From the NCBI RefSeq assembly GCF_042652985.1, contig NZ_JBHSHQ010000011.1:1-64000 (forward strand): 64,000 bases of DNA, in the 5' to 3' direction. The first letter of the stretch is position 1. The number at the start of each line of letters is the position of its first letter. The notes beneath the pieces were generated by a model. It was not told the DNA's origin, made no database searches, and was given only the letters and a program-made list of their open reading frames with translations. The stretch is from Ruoffia tabacinasalis (lineage in GTDB: Bacteria; Bacillota; Bacilli; Lactobacillales; Aerococcaceae). Shown in pieces: positions 8,281-16,207 of this stretch. Both the position numbers and the translations under genes were made by a program.

Positions 8281-9831
8281 ATGAGAAAAGGCGATTACCC
8301 AACAGAAGTGTTGGATGTAGAAATCGATTATGTAGATTCAAAAGGACGTGGCTTCGTCCACTATACCCATGCACCAGATAGAGGCTCAAACGGTAGAACG
8401 TTAAAAATCATAACGTCGAATGTGGTTCCAGGTGATGTGGTTCGAGTAACAGTTGATAATGCGAAAGGTCGTTACAAGGCAGTTGTTCCCTATGATAAGT
8501 TATTGAAACCAGGTCCAACACGTAACTTAGATATGCCAACTCACTTTGATGTGTCTGGTTCAGCGCCACTGCAATATATGAAATACCCTGATCAATTGGA
8601 GTTTAAGGCGAATATTGTCAAAGAATCTTTAGAGCAGGCTGGCTTTAATACATCATTAATCCAACCAATTATTGGTATGGATGAGCCAAACCGTTACCGT
8701 AATAAGATGGAATTATCTTTCGGACCAACCGGTGAATTAGGTATGCACCAACAAGGAAATTACCGAAAAGTCATTGATTTAAACGATTCAATCATTGCAC
8801 CAAAAGTGATGATTGAAGTGAAACACATTGTGAGCCAATGGCAGAAAGATAATGATTTCAAAGGCTACGATAAAGACGCACATACAGGACTTTTACGTAA
8901 CCTAATGATGCGAACTTCTTTTGAAACGGGCGAATTAATGGTCGTTGTTTATGCGACAGAAAAACCCGAAGCACATCCAGAAGCTGTAAAAGACTTAACA
9001 GACCGCTTAAGCGAAGCTTTCCCAAGCTTAGCCAGTCTAGTTTGGATTGAGTATACAAATATCTCTGGGCGTATTCAATCAGAAGAGTCCTTTACTTTAT
9101 ATGGACGCGATTTTATCTACGATGAATTAGGTGGCTACCGCTACCGTATCTGGCATGATACATTCTTCCAACCGAACCCAGTTCAAGCTGAGAAAATGGT
9201 GGACTATGCCCTTGAGATGGCTGATGTGAATGATGATATGCGCGTCCTTGACCTATTCTGTGGGGTAGGAACATTCAGTTTACCTTTTGCGAAACGCAGT
9301 AAAGAATTAGCTGGAATTGAAATTGTTGAAACTTCAATTGAGTCAGCGAAGCGTAATGCGAAAGATAATGGCTTAGACAATACTTTCTTCATGGCGAGTG
9401 ACGCTCGACGCGGAATGAAAGAACTCCCAGAAATTTGGGGCCAACCAGACTTATTACTGTTAGATCCACCAAGAAGTGGTGCCGGCGGGAAAGTGATGCG
9501 AAGCATTGGAAGACTTGGAACGGATAAAGTTATCTATGTCTCATGTAATCCAAAAAGCTTAGCTGAAGACTTAGTTTGGTTAAGAGACTTTGGTTATGAA
9601 TTGAAGACGGTTCAACCGATTGACCAGTTTCCGCATACACCGCACGTGGAGACGGTAGTACTTTTATCCAGAATAAAAGGAAACAAATCGATTCAGGTAG
9701 ATATCGACTTAAATGAAGTGGATTTGACGAAAGCAGAGAGTAAAGCGACATACCTACAGATACAGGATTATGTAGAAAAAAATTATGATTTAAAGGTAAG
9801 CTCACTATATATTGCATACTGCATAAGTTAA
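8281..9831 (+). CDS. rlmD: Second RlmD-type 23S rRNA m5U methyltransferase with a decayed C-terminal tail
   Basis: 516 residues with a TRAM-like N-terminus, SAM motif DLFCGVGTFS, LLDPPRSGAGG and catalytic VSCNPKS. After residue about 460 it has the extra domain seen in some Firmicute homologues (YLQIQDYVEKNYDLKVSSLYIA), but this ends abruptly in YCIS. The next frame continues VKRKQGIMKAENYN, the expected sequel. At 9812-9828 the DNA shows a 7-bp near-duplication (tgcatac tgcataa) and a TAA where CAA would encode the expected Gln, so the tail is frameshifted. The methyltransferase core is intact and probably active. GAGGTG precedes the ATG. Confidence 0.9.
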   Translation: MRKGDYPTEVLDVEIDYVDSKGRGFVHYTHAPDRGSNGRTLKIITSNVVPGDVVRVTVDNAKGRYKAVVPYDKLLKPGPTRNLDMPTHFDVSGSAPLQYMKYPDQLEFKANIVKESLEQAGFNTSLIQPIIGMDEPNRYRNKMELSFGPTGELGMHQQGNYRKVIDLNDSIIAPKVMIEVKHIVSQWQKDNDFKGYDKDAHTGLLRNLMMRTSFETGELMVVVYATEKPEAHPEAVKDLTDRLSEAFPSLASLVWIEYTNISGRIQSEESFTLYGRDFIYDELGGYRYRIWHDTFFQPNPVQAEKMVDYALEMADVNDDMRVLDLFCGVGTFSLPFAKRSKELAGIEIVETSIESAKRNAKDNGLDNTFFMASDARRGMKELPEIWGQPDLLLLDPPRSGAGGKVMRSIGRLGTDKVIYVSCNPKSLAEDLVWLRDFGYELKTVQPIDQFPHTPHVETVVLLSRIKGNKSIQVDIDLNEVDLTKAESKATYLQIQDYVEKNYDLKVSSLYIAYCIS

Positions 9832-9917
9832 AAGAAAACAAGGTATCATGAAAGCAGAGAATTATAACAAAGGAGCCAATATAGAAGTAAAAATTGAAAT
9901 CCAATACATTGGTGAAT

Positions 9918-10778
9918 TTATTCTTTCAAAAAAGACTTAACATGATTAGCATGGTGAGCACCAGAGGATAATCCAATCTTGTATAAAGACTCAAGCTTCG
10001 TTTTATCCTTTTCAATTTTTTCAATTTTGACTGGACGATCAGGTTGAATCAGATACACTTTTCCGTTTTCCATTTCTCTATGAACAGTTTTTAGACTATT
10101 ATTATAGTTAAAGTGACGGTTCTTAAGTGTTGACAGAAAACTAGGATAATTGCGATATTTCAAGCGTAGTAATCTTTCTACTGATTTTGACAACGACTTT
10201 TTTGTAAAACTACGATCTTGAGTAAGAATCACAACGATTTTTTCAAATCCTAAGTCCAAAACATGTTGAATCGGTATTGAATCAGCGATACCACCATCTA
10301 AGTAAGAAACATTGTCTATATTGATTTCTTTAGAGATTAGCGGCAGACTACCTGAAGCTTTTGTGATATCTATCATTTCTTGCTTATTATCATTAATAAG
10401 AAAATACTCTGCTTTACCAGTTTCACAATTTGTGACGACCACTTCAAAATCAGCTGAGCGATTTCCAAAAGTATTATAATCAAAAGGGGTTTCATCGCCA
10501 TTTCCAAGATATTCAAATAAAAAATCAAAGTTAATTACACCATCTGATTGAAAATAGTTTGTTAATCCGATATATCTTTTGTCGTTATTGTATTTAGTGT
10601 TGATATAAGCAACCCTACCTTTTTGTTTTGACAAGTAGTTTATAGCAACGAGTGCTCCTGCAGAAACTCCGATTACATAATCAAAGGAGATCTCGTTCTC
10701 TAAAAAAACATCTAATACTCCTGCCGAGAACATTGTTCTAAATGAACCACCTTCTAAAATTAACGCTGTTTTTTTCAT
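9918..10778 (-). CDS. Patatin-like phospholipase, YjjU-type
   Basis: A 286-residue cytoplasmic lipid acyl hydrolase with the patatin Ser-Asp dyad. The oxyanion loop is EGGSFRTMFSAG near the N-terminus, the nucleophile lies in GVSAG (about residue 40) and the Asp in DGGIADSIP (about residue 160). The length is usual for the bacterial YjjU/RssA-like group. GGAGGG precedes the ATG. It is divergent from the TetR/DegV pair, with 114 bp between starts. Its 3' end converges with the decayed tail of the methyltransferase gene. It probably releases fatty acids from phospholipids. Confidence 0.9.
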   Translation of the reverse strand: MKKTALILEGGSFRTMFSAGVLDVFLENEISFDYVIGVSAGALVAINYLSKQKGRVAYINTKYNNDKRYIGLTNYFQSDGVINFDFLFEYLGNGDETPFDYNTFGNRSADFEVVVTNCETGKAEYFLINDNKQEMIDITKASGSLPLISKEINIDNVSYLDGGIADSIPIQHVLDLGFEKIVVILTQDRSFTKKSLSKSVERLLRLKYRNYPSFLSTLKNRHFNYNNSLKTVHREMENGKVYLIQPDRPVKIEKIEKDKTKLESLYKIGLSSGAHHANHVKSFLKE

Positions 10779-10892
10779 ATATTATCCCTCCAAATGTGAG
10801 CTAAAAACTTTTTGTATCACCAAAGTTACACATGTATATCATAATACGAGTGTATATTAAATGCAATTTATCTAAGGAGAGTGACGAATTTT

Positions 10893-11491
10893 ATGACCAT
10901 AGATCGTCGTATATTAAAAACAAAGGAAGCAATAAGAAAAGCTTTAATAAATCTTCTAGACAACAATGAGATAGAAAATATTTCTGTTACTGAGATTGCA
11001 CAAGAGGCAGATATTACACGAAAAACTTTTTACACCTACTATGATAGTTATGAAAAATTAATTGATGAATTGGAGAATGATCTAATTGAAATGTTCGAAA
11101 AACCAATTAATAAAATGGAATTTAGTGAAAGTGCATTTAACCCGCAATTGATTTTTGAAACTTTAACGGATTTAGTGAGAGAAAATCTAGAATTTTATCA
11201 ACATTTTATGTTATGGTAGGTAATAATCATAATTTTCTTGCGAAAATAGCAAAAAAACTTAAGGAAATAATCAAGAGGAATAAAACCATGTTTGCTGATT
11301 TGGACGAGATTGATAAAGATATGATCATTGACTATACAATAGCTGGGATTATAGCTGTATATCAAACTTGGTTTAGAAACAATCAGAACGTGTCTATTGA
11401 TGAGATTTCAGTTAAGCTTTCTGAACTTTCTGCAAATGGATTCAATTATTTCATTAAAGGCGTATGTGAGAAGAGAAAAGAGGTAAGATGA
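10893..11491 (+). pseudogene. TetR-family regulator split by a one-base frameshift
   Basis: The first part (to 11219) holds a complete TetR HTH (ENISVTEIAQEADITRKTFYTYY) and runs to FYQHFMLW then TAG. The continuation is in the +2 frame from about 11210 (MVGNNHNFLAKIAKKLKEII) to 11491 and matches the missing ligand-binding half. One base appears lost near 11205-11213. ATG 10893 lies 12 bases after GGAGA; GTG 10881 abuts that box. Imperfect TACAC-N18-GTGTA arms at 10827-10854, between this gene and the patatin gene, could be its operator. Its stop overlaps the degV-like start (ATGA). An N-terminal DNA-binding fragment may still be made. Confidence 0.8.
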
Positions 11492-12381
11492 TGCCAGAAT
11501 TTATTTTAAGTTGTTGTTCGACTGCAGACTTAACAGAAAAGCACTTCAACAGTCGTGGTATAAATTATGTTAGTTTTCATTTTATGGTAGATGGAAAAGA
11601 ATATAAAGATGATCTTGGTAAGTCGATTTCATATGACGATTTTTATAAAGCAATGAGTAATGGGGCTGAGACGAAAACATCACAAGTAAATGTAGGAGAG
11701 TTTGTAGATTACTTTTCTTCGTTTCTGAAAGAAGGGAAGGATATTTTACACGTATCACTGTCTTCAGGATTATCTGGAGTATATAATTCAGCGTGTGCAG
11801 CAAAGCAACTATTGGAAGCGGAATATCCGGATCGAAAAATATACATCGTTGACTCCCTTGCGGCATCCTCTGGTTATGGTTTATTGATGGATAAACTGGC
11901 AGATCTAAGGGACGACGGATACACACTTGAACAGTTGTATGACTGGGTAGAAAATAACAAACTGAATCTACATCATTGGTTTTTTTCGACTGATTTATCT
12001 TTTTATGTTAAAGGAGGAAGAATCTCAAAGACATCTGGATTTATTGGAACAACATTTAAAATCTGTCCATTGTTAAATATGGATGAAAATGGAAAATTAA
12101 CTCCTCAACAAAAAGTAAGAGGTAAGAGACGTGTAATTAGTTTAATTGTAGATAAAATGAAAAATCATGCTATTAAAGATCTTGAATATTCTGATAAATG
12201 TTATATATCTCATTCTGCTTTTAATACTGAAGCTCAAGAAGTCGCGAGATTAATCGAGGAATCATTTCCCAACTTGAAGAACAAGGTTGAAATAAATAAT
12301 GTTGGAACTACAATAGGTTCACATACCGGTCCAGGAACTGTGGCACTCTTCTTCTGGGGAGACTCAAGAAAAAATAGATGA
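11488..12381 (+). CDS. DegV-family fatty-acid-binding protein (FakB-like)
   Basis: A 297-residue DegV protein. It has the N-terminal segment with TSQ (TKTSQVNVGEF), the SLSSGLSGVYNSA motif, the VDSLAASSGYG segment and the C-terminal GTTIGSHTGPGTVALFF, all typical of the family. DegV/FakB proteins hold a fatty acid for phosphorylation by the kinase FakA. It starts at ATG 11488 or 11491, overlapping the TetR-like gene by 4 bases, so the two formed an operon. The divergent patatin gene suggests a module that releases fatty acids and hands them to FakA. The partner kinase is not in the window. Confidence 0.93.
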   Translation: MMPEFILSCCSTADLTEKHFNSRGINYVSFHFMVDGKEYKDDLGKSISYDDFYKAMSNGAETKTSQVNVGEFVDYFSSFLKEGKDILHVSLSSGLSGVYNSACAAKQLLEAEYPDRKIYIVDSLAASSGYGLLMDKLADLRDDGYTLEQLYDWVENNKLNLHHWFFSTDLSFYVKGGRISKTSGFIGTTFKICPLLNMDENGKLTPQQKVRGKRRVISLIVDKMKNHAIKDLEYSDKCYISHSAFNTEAQEVARLIEESFPNLKNKVEINNVGTTIGSHTGPGTVALFFWGDSRKNR

Positions 12382-12437
12382 AACCTTTAAACTTCCCACT
12401 TCACATATTATTTTGCATCGATAGCTAAGCTACAACA

Positions 12438-12529
12438 CATGTTGAGGCGGTAACGCTACTTGTGAAAGAGCGTTAGCGACAGAAGAAGTAGATGTTCCGC
12501 CCATGCACGGATTTCCCAAGAAGACAAGC
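12438..12529. repeat. Dispersed repeat, copy 1
   Basis: About 92 bp related to 18525-18615. The last 46 bases (12484-12529) differ from copy 2 at only three or four positions around gatgttcc/gatctccc; the 5' half is about 70 percent alike. Copy 1 has hairpin potential (aacgct / agcgtt at its 5' part). On the minus strand both copies can be read as LVFLGNPCMGG followed by T or R and STS. It could be a structured RNA or a mobile-element scar. A much weaker match lies near 21862-21880. Confidence 0.65.
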
Positions 12530-12656
12530 CGATAGGCGCAGTCTGATTGGTAGAAGTCGGCTGCTGAGTGTATAGTATTGATGCAAAAGGTATCTCCCTA
12601 GAACCTTGATACAATAAGATTATTAATTAAAACAGCCTCACGGTATGCTAATATTA

Positions 12657-12702
12657 AAAGGAGTAAACTTAGTTTTAAGATTAAGTGACTCCTTTTTATT
12701 AT
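12657..12702. terminator. Orphan hairpin terminator
   Basis: A 9-bp perfect stem (aaaaggagt / actcctttt) with inner pairing, followed by TTTATT. It has A and T runs on both sides, so it could act in either direction. No intact gene adjoins it. Confidence 0.6.
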
Positions 12703-12802
12703 GCAAACAGGGGTATGTCTGTGGGAACTAGTCAATAAGTGCAAGAGTGTTAGGTTGGATAGGGAAATTATCAAACTTATGAAGAAAGTAGTCAACACGT
12801 GA

Positions 12803-12976
12803 GTACAGGTACACTTACCATTACTTATAGAGCTTTTATATAAGCTTGAAATCACAGCCTACATTGATAGTTTTGAACATGTAGGCGTATGTTTGTTTTA
12901 TGTTTCTTGTGTGACTTTAGCAGTTATGATGGTGTCGGTAATCGTCGTTTATCTCGTTGAATCTCTTTTAATCTAA
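12803..12976 (+). pseudogene. Remnant of a membrane protein C-terminus
   Basis: An open stretch of 57 codons after an in-frame TGA reads LPLLIELLYKLEITAYIDSF and then a hydrophobic helix (VCLFYVSCVTLAVMMVSVIV) ending at TAA 12974. No start codon or ribosome site fits. It looks like the last helix of a polytopic protein, perhaps an acyltransferase-3 type enzyme, but I cannot name the family. The rest of 12382-13026 holds only the repeat and two hairpins. Confidence 0.4.
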
Positions 12977-12978
12977 TT

Positions 12979-13024
12979 AAAAGACTCAGTATGTAAGCTT
13001 TTCGCTGACTTACTGAGTCTTTTG
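12979..13024. terminator. Bidirectional terminator before the pdxR 3' end
   Basis: A long stem (aaaagactcagta / tactgagtctttt) with A and T runs on both sides, serving pdxR on the minus strand and whatever once lay to the left. Confidence 0.85.
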
Positions 13025-13026
13025 CT

Positions 13027-14415
13027 TTATCTAAAAATATTGGTTAAAGCTTGAATAGCTTGATCAATTTCATCAAGCTCTAGCCCACCATAACCTAAAA
13101 TATAACTTTGGTCGAACCGGTTCTTTAATTTAGCGTAGTGGTTGACCGGTTGTAAGCGGATCTTATTTTCAGCTAGCCTAGTTTGAATCACGTCAGTCGG
13201 TGGAATCTCACCCTCAATGTTAATAATAAAGAAAAGTCCAGCCCCTGCTTCCTTAATGGTTAGGGGTAGTTGGGTTTGGTTAAGCGCTGCTAGAACCGCT
13301 TTTTCCTTACGACGGTAATTAGTCCGCAGGCTATTAATATATTTAGGAAAATGGGCAGAATTGAGAAAATCAGTCATTAAATATTGCTCAAAGCTGGAAA
13401 TATCACTGGTTTTTAATTTAGCTTGATGGAATTTTTTCATTAATTGATCGGGTAAAACTAAATAAGACATCTTAAAAATTGACCCCATACTTTGACGAAA
13501 GGCCCCTAATAAAATGACTCGCTCCTGGTCGTCCAGACTAGTCAAAGCAGGAACAGGACGGCCCTTAAGGCGGAACTCATTATAGTAGTCATTTTCAATA
13601 ATATAACGGTTTTCTGCCTGATAGGCCCATTTTAATAAGCGCTGACGTCGACGCATCCCCATGATAATGCCAGTGGGAAACTGATGGTTGGGCGTAGTAA
13701 TCACGATGTTAGCTGAGGTAGTCTCCAAATCTTTAACTGAGAAACCATATTTATCAATCGGAATTCGAATAGTCTTTTGCTGATAGTCTGTAAAGAGATC
13801 TAAATTTTTATAATAGCCAGGATCTTCTAAGGCATAAATCGCATCTTCTAATAAGGCAAATAGAGTCTGTAAGCTAGCCGTATGACCACCTGTAATGATG
13901 ATATTATCAGCTGAAGTCATCACTCCCCGGTATTTACGTAAATAATTAGCAATAGCCAAGCGTAAAGAGAGAGCACCCAAGTCATCTTTTAAATTACAAT
14001 TAACCACGCTTCTTGCTAGAGCTTCGGGTGCATACTGCAATAATTGTTTGGGATTTAAAGTAGACATATCACGGTTGGCAAAGTGAAAATCATAAGTATA
14101 TTGGCTGGCTTCACTTATTTTAAAATGCTCATGTTTTGTCGACTTTGTCTCAATTTCCTCAGAGGGCAACATATCAATTTCTAGTAAATCCACATAATAA
14201 CCAGATCTTTCCCTCGGCACTATATAGCCTTCATCTGTCAGTTGGTCATATGCGTTAATGACCGTATTAAGGCTGACTTTTAAATGATCTGCCAAGGCCC
14301 GCCGTGAGGGTAGTTGGTCACCACTTTTTAAATGTCCTTGGGCAATTTGCCGGATGACTTCATCGACTATTTGTAAGTAGAGGTGTTGGTCTTCGTTAAA
14401 GTTCACCGTAATCAT
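13027..14415 (-). CDS. pdxR: MocR-type regulator PdxR (GntR HTH plus aminotransferase-like domain)
   Basis: A 462-residue fusion of a winged-helix GntR domain (about 10-75; LPSRRALADHLKVSLNTV) with a fold-type I aminotransferase-like domain. Divergent placement from pdxS supports the role of PLP-sensing activator of PLP synthesis. The family's PLP-binding lysine normally lies in GTFSK; here the segment reads GAFRQSMGSIFKMSYLVLP, with Gln (CAA) at that position and Lys where Arg is usual. ITTPNHQFPTG and ENDYYNEFR are recognisable but diverged. It may bind ligand non-covalently or be constitutive. The role is well supported by context; ligand binding is uncertain. Confidence 0.88.
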   Translation of the reverse strand: MITVNFNEDQHLYLQIVDEVIRQIAQGHLKSGDQLPSRRALADHLKVSLNTVINAYDQLTDEGYIVPRERSGYYVDLLEIDMLPSEEIETKSTKHEHFKISEASQYTYDFHFANRDMSTLNPKQLLQYAPEALARSVVNCNLKDDLGALSLRLAIANYLRKYRGVMTSADNIIITGGHTASLQTLFALLEDAIYALEDPGYYKNLDLFTDYQQKTIRIPIDKYGFSVKDLETTSANIVITTPNHQFPTGIIMGMRRRQRLLKWAYQAENRYIIENDYYNEFRLKGRPVPALTSLDDQERVILLGAFRQSMGSIFKMSYLVLPDQLMKKFHQAKLKTSDISSFEQYLMTDFLNSAHFPKYINSLRTNYRRKEKAVLAALNQTQLPLTIKEAGAGLFFIINIEGEIPPTDVIQTRLAENKIRLQPVNHYAKLKNRFDQSYILGYGGLELDEIDQAIQALTNIFR

Positions 14416-14549
14416 GCTTTTCCTCCTCTCGTGTTATCCATTATACAATAAAAAACTATTTGGACCCATAAAAATATCCATTTTTGCATCTTAAGAAACA
14501 TCCAAAAGACTGTTAAAGTGGAGACAATATTTATAAAGGAGCAATCAAA
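14416..14549. promoter_or_regulatory. Divergent pdxR-pdxS control region
   Basis: 134 bp between the two starts hold repeated ATCCA/TGGAC motifs (tatccat near 14436, tttggaccc near 14460, tatccat near 14477, catccaaa near 14499), plausible as PdxR sites because they recur at short intervals. AAGGAG precedes pdxS. No clear consensus -35/-10 pair was found for pdxS, which fits an activator-dependent promoter. Confidence 0.45.
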
Positions 14550-15407
14550 ATGAAACGATCAATTGAAGAAGTACATAAACAATTAGCTGGTGGTGTAATC
14601 ATGGACGTTGTAAATGTGGAGCAAGCTAAAATTGCTGAAGCGGCTGGTGCCGTAGCGATCATGGCTTTAGAAAGAGTTCCTGCAGACATTCGAGCTGCTG
14701 GTGGTGTTAGTCGGATGAGTGACCCTCAAATGATAAAAAAAATTCAAGCAGCAGTTTCTATACCAGTCATGGCGAAAGTAAGAATTGGTCACTTTGTCGA
14801 AGCTCAAATCTTAGAAAGTTTACAAATTGATTATATTGATGAGTCAGAAGTCTTATCAGTAGCTGATCATGTTTATCATATTGATAAACAACAATTTGAA
14901 ACTCCTTTCGTTTGTGGCGCTAGAGATTTAGGTGAAGCTTTACGCCGTATTCAAGAAGGGGCTAAAATGATTCGTACTAAAGGTGAAGCAGGAACGGGGG
15001 ATGTCAGTCAAGCGGTTACCCACTTAAGAAAAATCCATGAACAAATCCGCTATGTGGCTTCGTTACAAGATGATGAGCTCTTTAACCAAGCTAAGGAATT
15101 AGGTGTCTCTTATGATTTATTAAAGCGAGTACATGATACTGGTAAATTACCTGTGTTGAACTTTTCAGCTGGCGGGGTGGCAACACCTGCTGATGCAGTT
15201 TTAATGGTGCAATTAGGTGCTGAAGGCGTTTTTGTTGGTTCAGGTATTTTCAAATCAGGTAATCCAGAAAAACGTGCCAAAGCCATAGTTGAAGCAGTAG
15301 CCAATTACAAAAATGCTGCCAAATTAGTCGAAATCTCAACTGATTTAGGCGAAGCGATGGTAGGTATTAATGAAGACGAAATTAAAGTCATCATGTCTAA
15401 CCGTTAA
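14550..15407 (+). CDS. pdxS: Pyridoxal 5'-phosphate synthase lyase subunit PdxS
   Basis: A 285-residue (beta/alpha)8 enzyme that makes PLP from ribose 5-phosphate, glyceraldehyde 3-phosphate and ammonia. Seen are GGVIMDVVN at the N-terminus, the catalytic lysine in VMAKVRIGHFVEAQ, the loop KGEAGTGDVSQAV and the phosphate-binding FSAGGVATPADA and GSGIF. It is full length. The normal partner PdxT, which supplies ammonia from glutamine, does not follow: a terminator comes 20 bases after the stop, then gene remnants. PdxS can use free ammonia, so either pdxT is elsewhere or ammonia is used directly. Confidence 0.97.
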   Translation: MKRSIEEVHKQLAGGVIMDVVNVEQAKIAEAAGAVAIMALERVPADIRAAGGVSRMSDPQMIKKIQAAVSIPVMAKVRIGHFVEAQILESLQIDYIDESEVLSVADHVYHIDKQQFETPFVCGARDLGEALRRIQEGAKMIRTKGEAGTGDVSQAVTHLRKIHEQIRYVASLQDDELFNQAKELGVSYDLLKRVHDTGKLPVLNFSAGGVATPADAVLMVQLGAEGVFVGSGIFKSGNPEKRAKAIVEAVANYKNAAKLVEISTDLGEAMVGINEDEIKVIMSNR

Positions 15408-15427
15408 CCATTAAAAACAAGGGTTTC

Positions 15428-15461
15428 AAAAGTCAGTGGGCTTGGTCTACTGACTTTTTTT
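15428..15461 (+). terminator. pdxS terminator
   Basis: Stem aagtcagt / actgactt with an 11-nt loop, then TTTTT. Confidence 0.88.
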
Positions 15462-15469
15462 ATTTTGTC

Positions 15470-15674
15470 CTAGACCGTCTGGGAGCTCCTCTTGCGTGGA
15501 GGGTTATCGAGGAGTTACTTAACACCACGTCAAGGGAGGAAATTGTAAACGACGAAGAGTATTGGTTTATAAAAGAAGAATACTTAAAAGCATTAGGTGG
15601 CATGTATGCTCGTTTAAGATTAGTGGCTCAAGTTGATTCAGAAAAGTTAACATTAGTAAACAAGTATCAGTGAA
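15470..15674 (+). pseudogene. Remnant of unknown protein
   Basis: About 67 open codons (RLGAPLAWRVIEELL, then EEYLKALGGMYARLRLV, ending NKYQ and TGA) without a plausible start or ribosome site. The even codon use suggests a former gene. I do not recognise it. It is followed in another frame by an HNH remnant. Confidence 0.35.
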
Positions 15675-15682
15675 GTTCTATA

Positions 15683-15856
15683 GCACGTCAAAAGTGTATT
15701 CAATATTATGGATGTAAGTGTTTTGTCTGTGGCTTCGAATTCGAAAAGGTATATGGCGAACACGATAAAAACTTTATTCGTGTTCACCATCTAATACCAA
15801 TGAACTAAATTGGAAAAGTCCATGTCAATGATATGATGGATTTAAGGAGTCAATAA
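15683..15856 (+). pseudogene. HNH endonuclease remnant
   Basis: The frame reads CIQYYGCKCFVCGFEFEKVY, GEHDKNFIRVHHLIPMN, a TAA, then IGKVHVNDMMDLR and TAA. This is the core of a McrA-like HNH nuclease: the CxxC zinc pair is present, HHLIP carries the catalytic His, and the second CxxC (PVCPNCH) is lost. There is no start codon. It is non-functional. Confidence 0.7.
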
Positions 15857-15858
15857 GG

Positions 15859-15936
15859 CCTGAAACTTACGATCAATTAATCATTTTGATTACTAATTCT
15901 TCATATACAGATTTGGACTATAAAGCAATACGGTAG
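15859..15936 (+). pseudogene. Remnant sharing the C-terminus of the SAM-riboswitch-linked protein
   Basis: Twenty-five codons (ETYDQLIILITNSSYTDLDY then KAIR and stop) align with the end of the protein at 21131-21445 (NDYDTLLTLLFNFTYTDLRY then KAIN and stop). The DNA is also similar (tatac, ttgga/ttgag, taaagcaat). It is a degraded relative of that unknown gene. The remainder of 15937-16119 shows nothing recognisable. Confidence 0.5.
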
Positions 15937-16119
15937 TAAAAAAAGAAAAATTACGCTTTTAGTAGTTGATTAAATGATGACGTAGATTAACCATACGGCA
16001 ATACATATGATAGACGGGTGCTTAATAAAAGGCTGTCCCTATTGGTGGTTGGATCTTTGACTTGATGTCAAATTTTAGGTAGCCAGAAACGATTTTTCGA
16101 TTTGAAGGTATTCATATTC

Positions 16120-16172
16120 AAAAAGAGCCCCTACTAGTTGTCATTAAGGCTAGCTAGTAGGGGCTCTTGATC
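16120..16172 (-). terminator. Terminator of the NmrA-like gene
   Basis: A 15-bp stem (aagagcccctactag / ctagtaggggctctt) with T residues after it on the minus strand. Confidence 0.9.
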
Positions 16173-16207
16173 TTTTTATGAAGAATGGTTTATTGAACGA
16201 TATGAAA

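Noticed and set aside
11213..11491. Separate 92-residue protein
   Set aside because: It is the ligand-binding half of the TetR gene in a shifted frame, without its own ribosome site.
14416..14549. PLP or thiamine riboswitch before pdxS
   Set aside because: The region is too short and unstructured. Regulation by the divergent PdxR protein explains it better.
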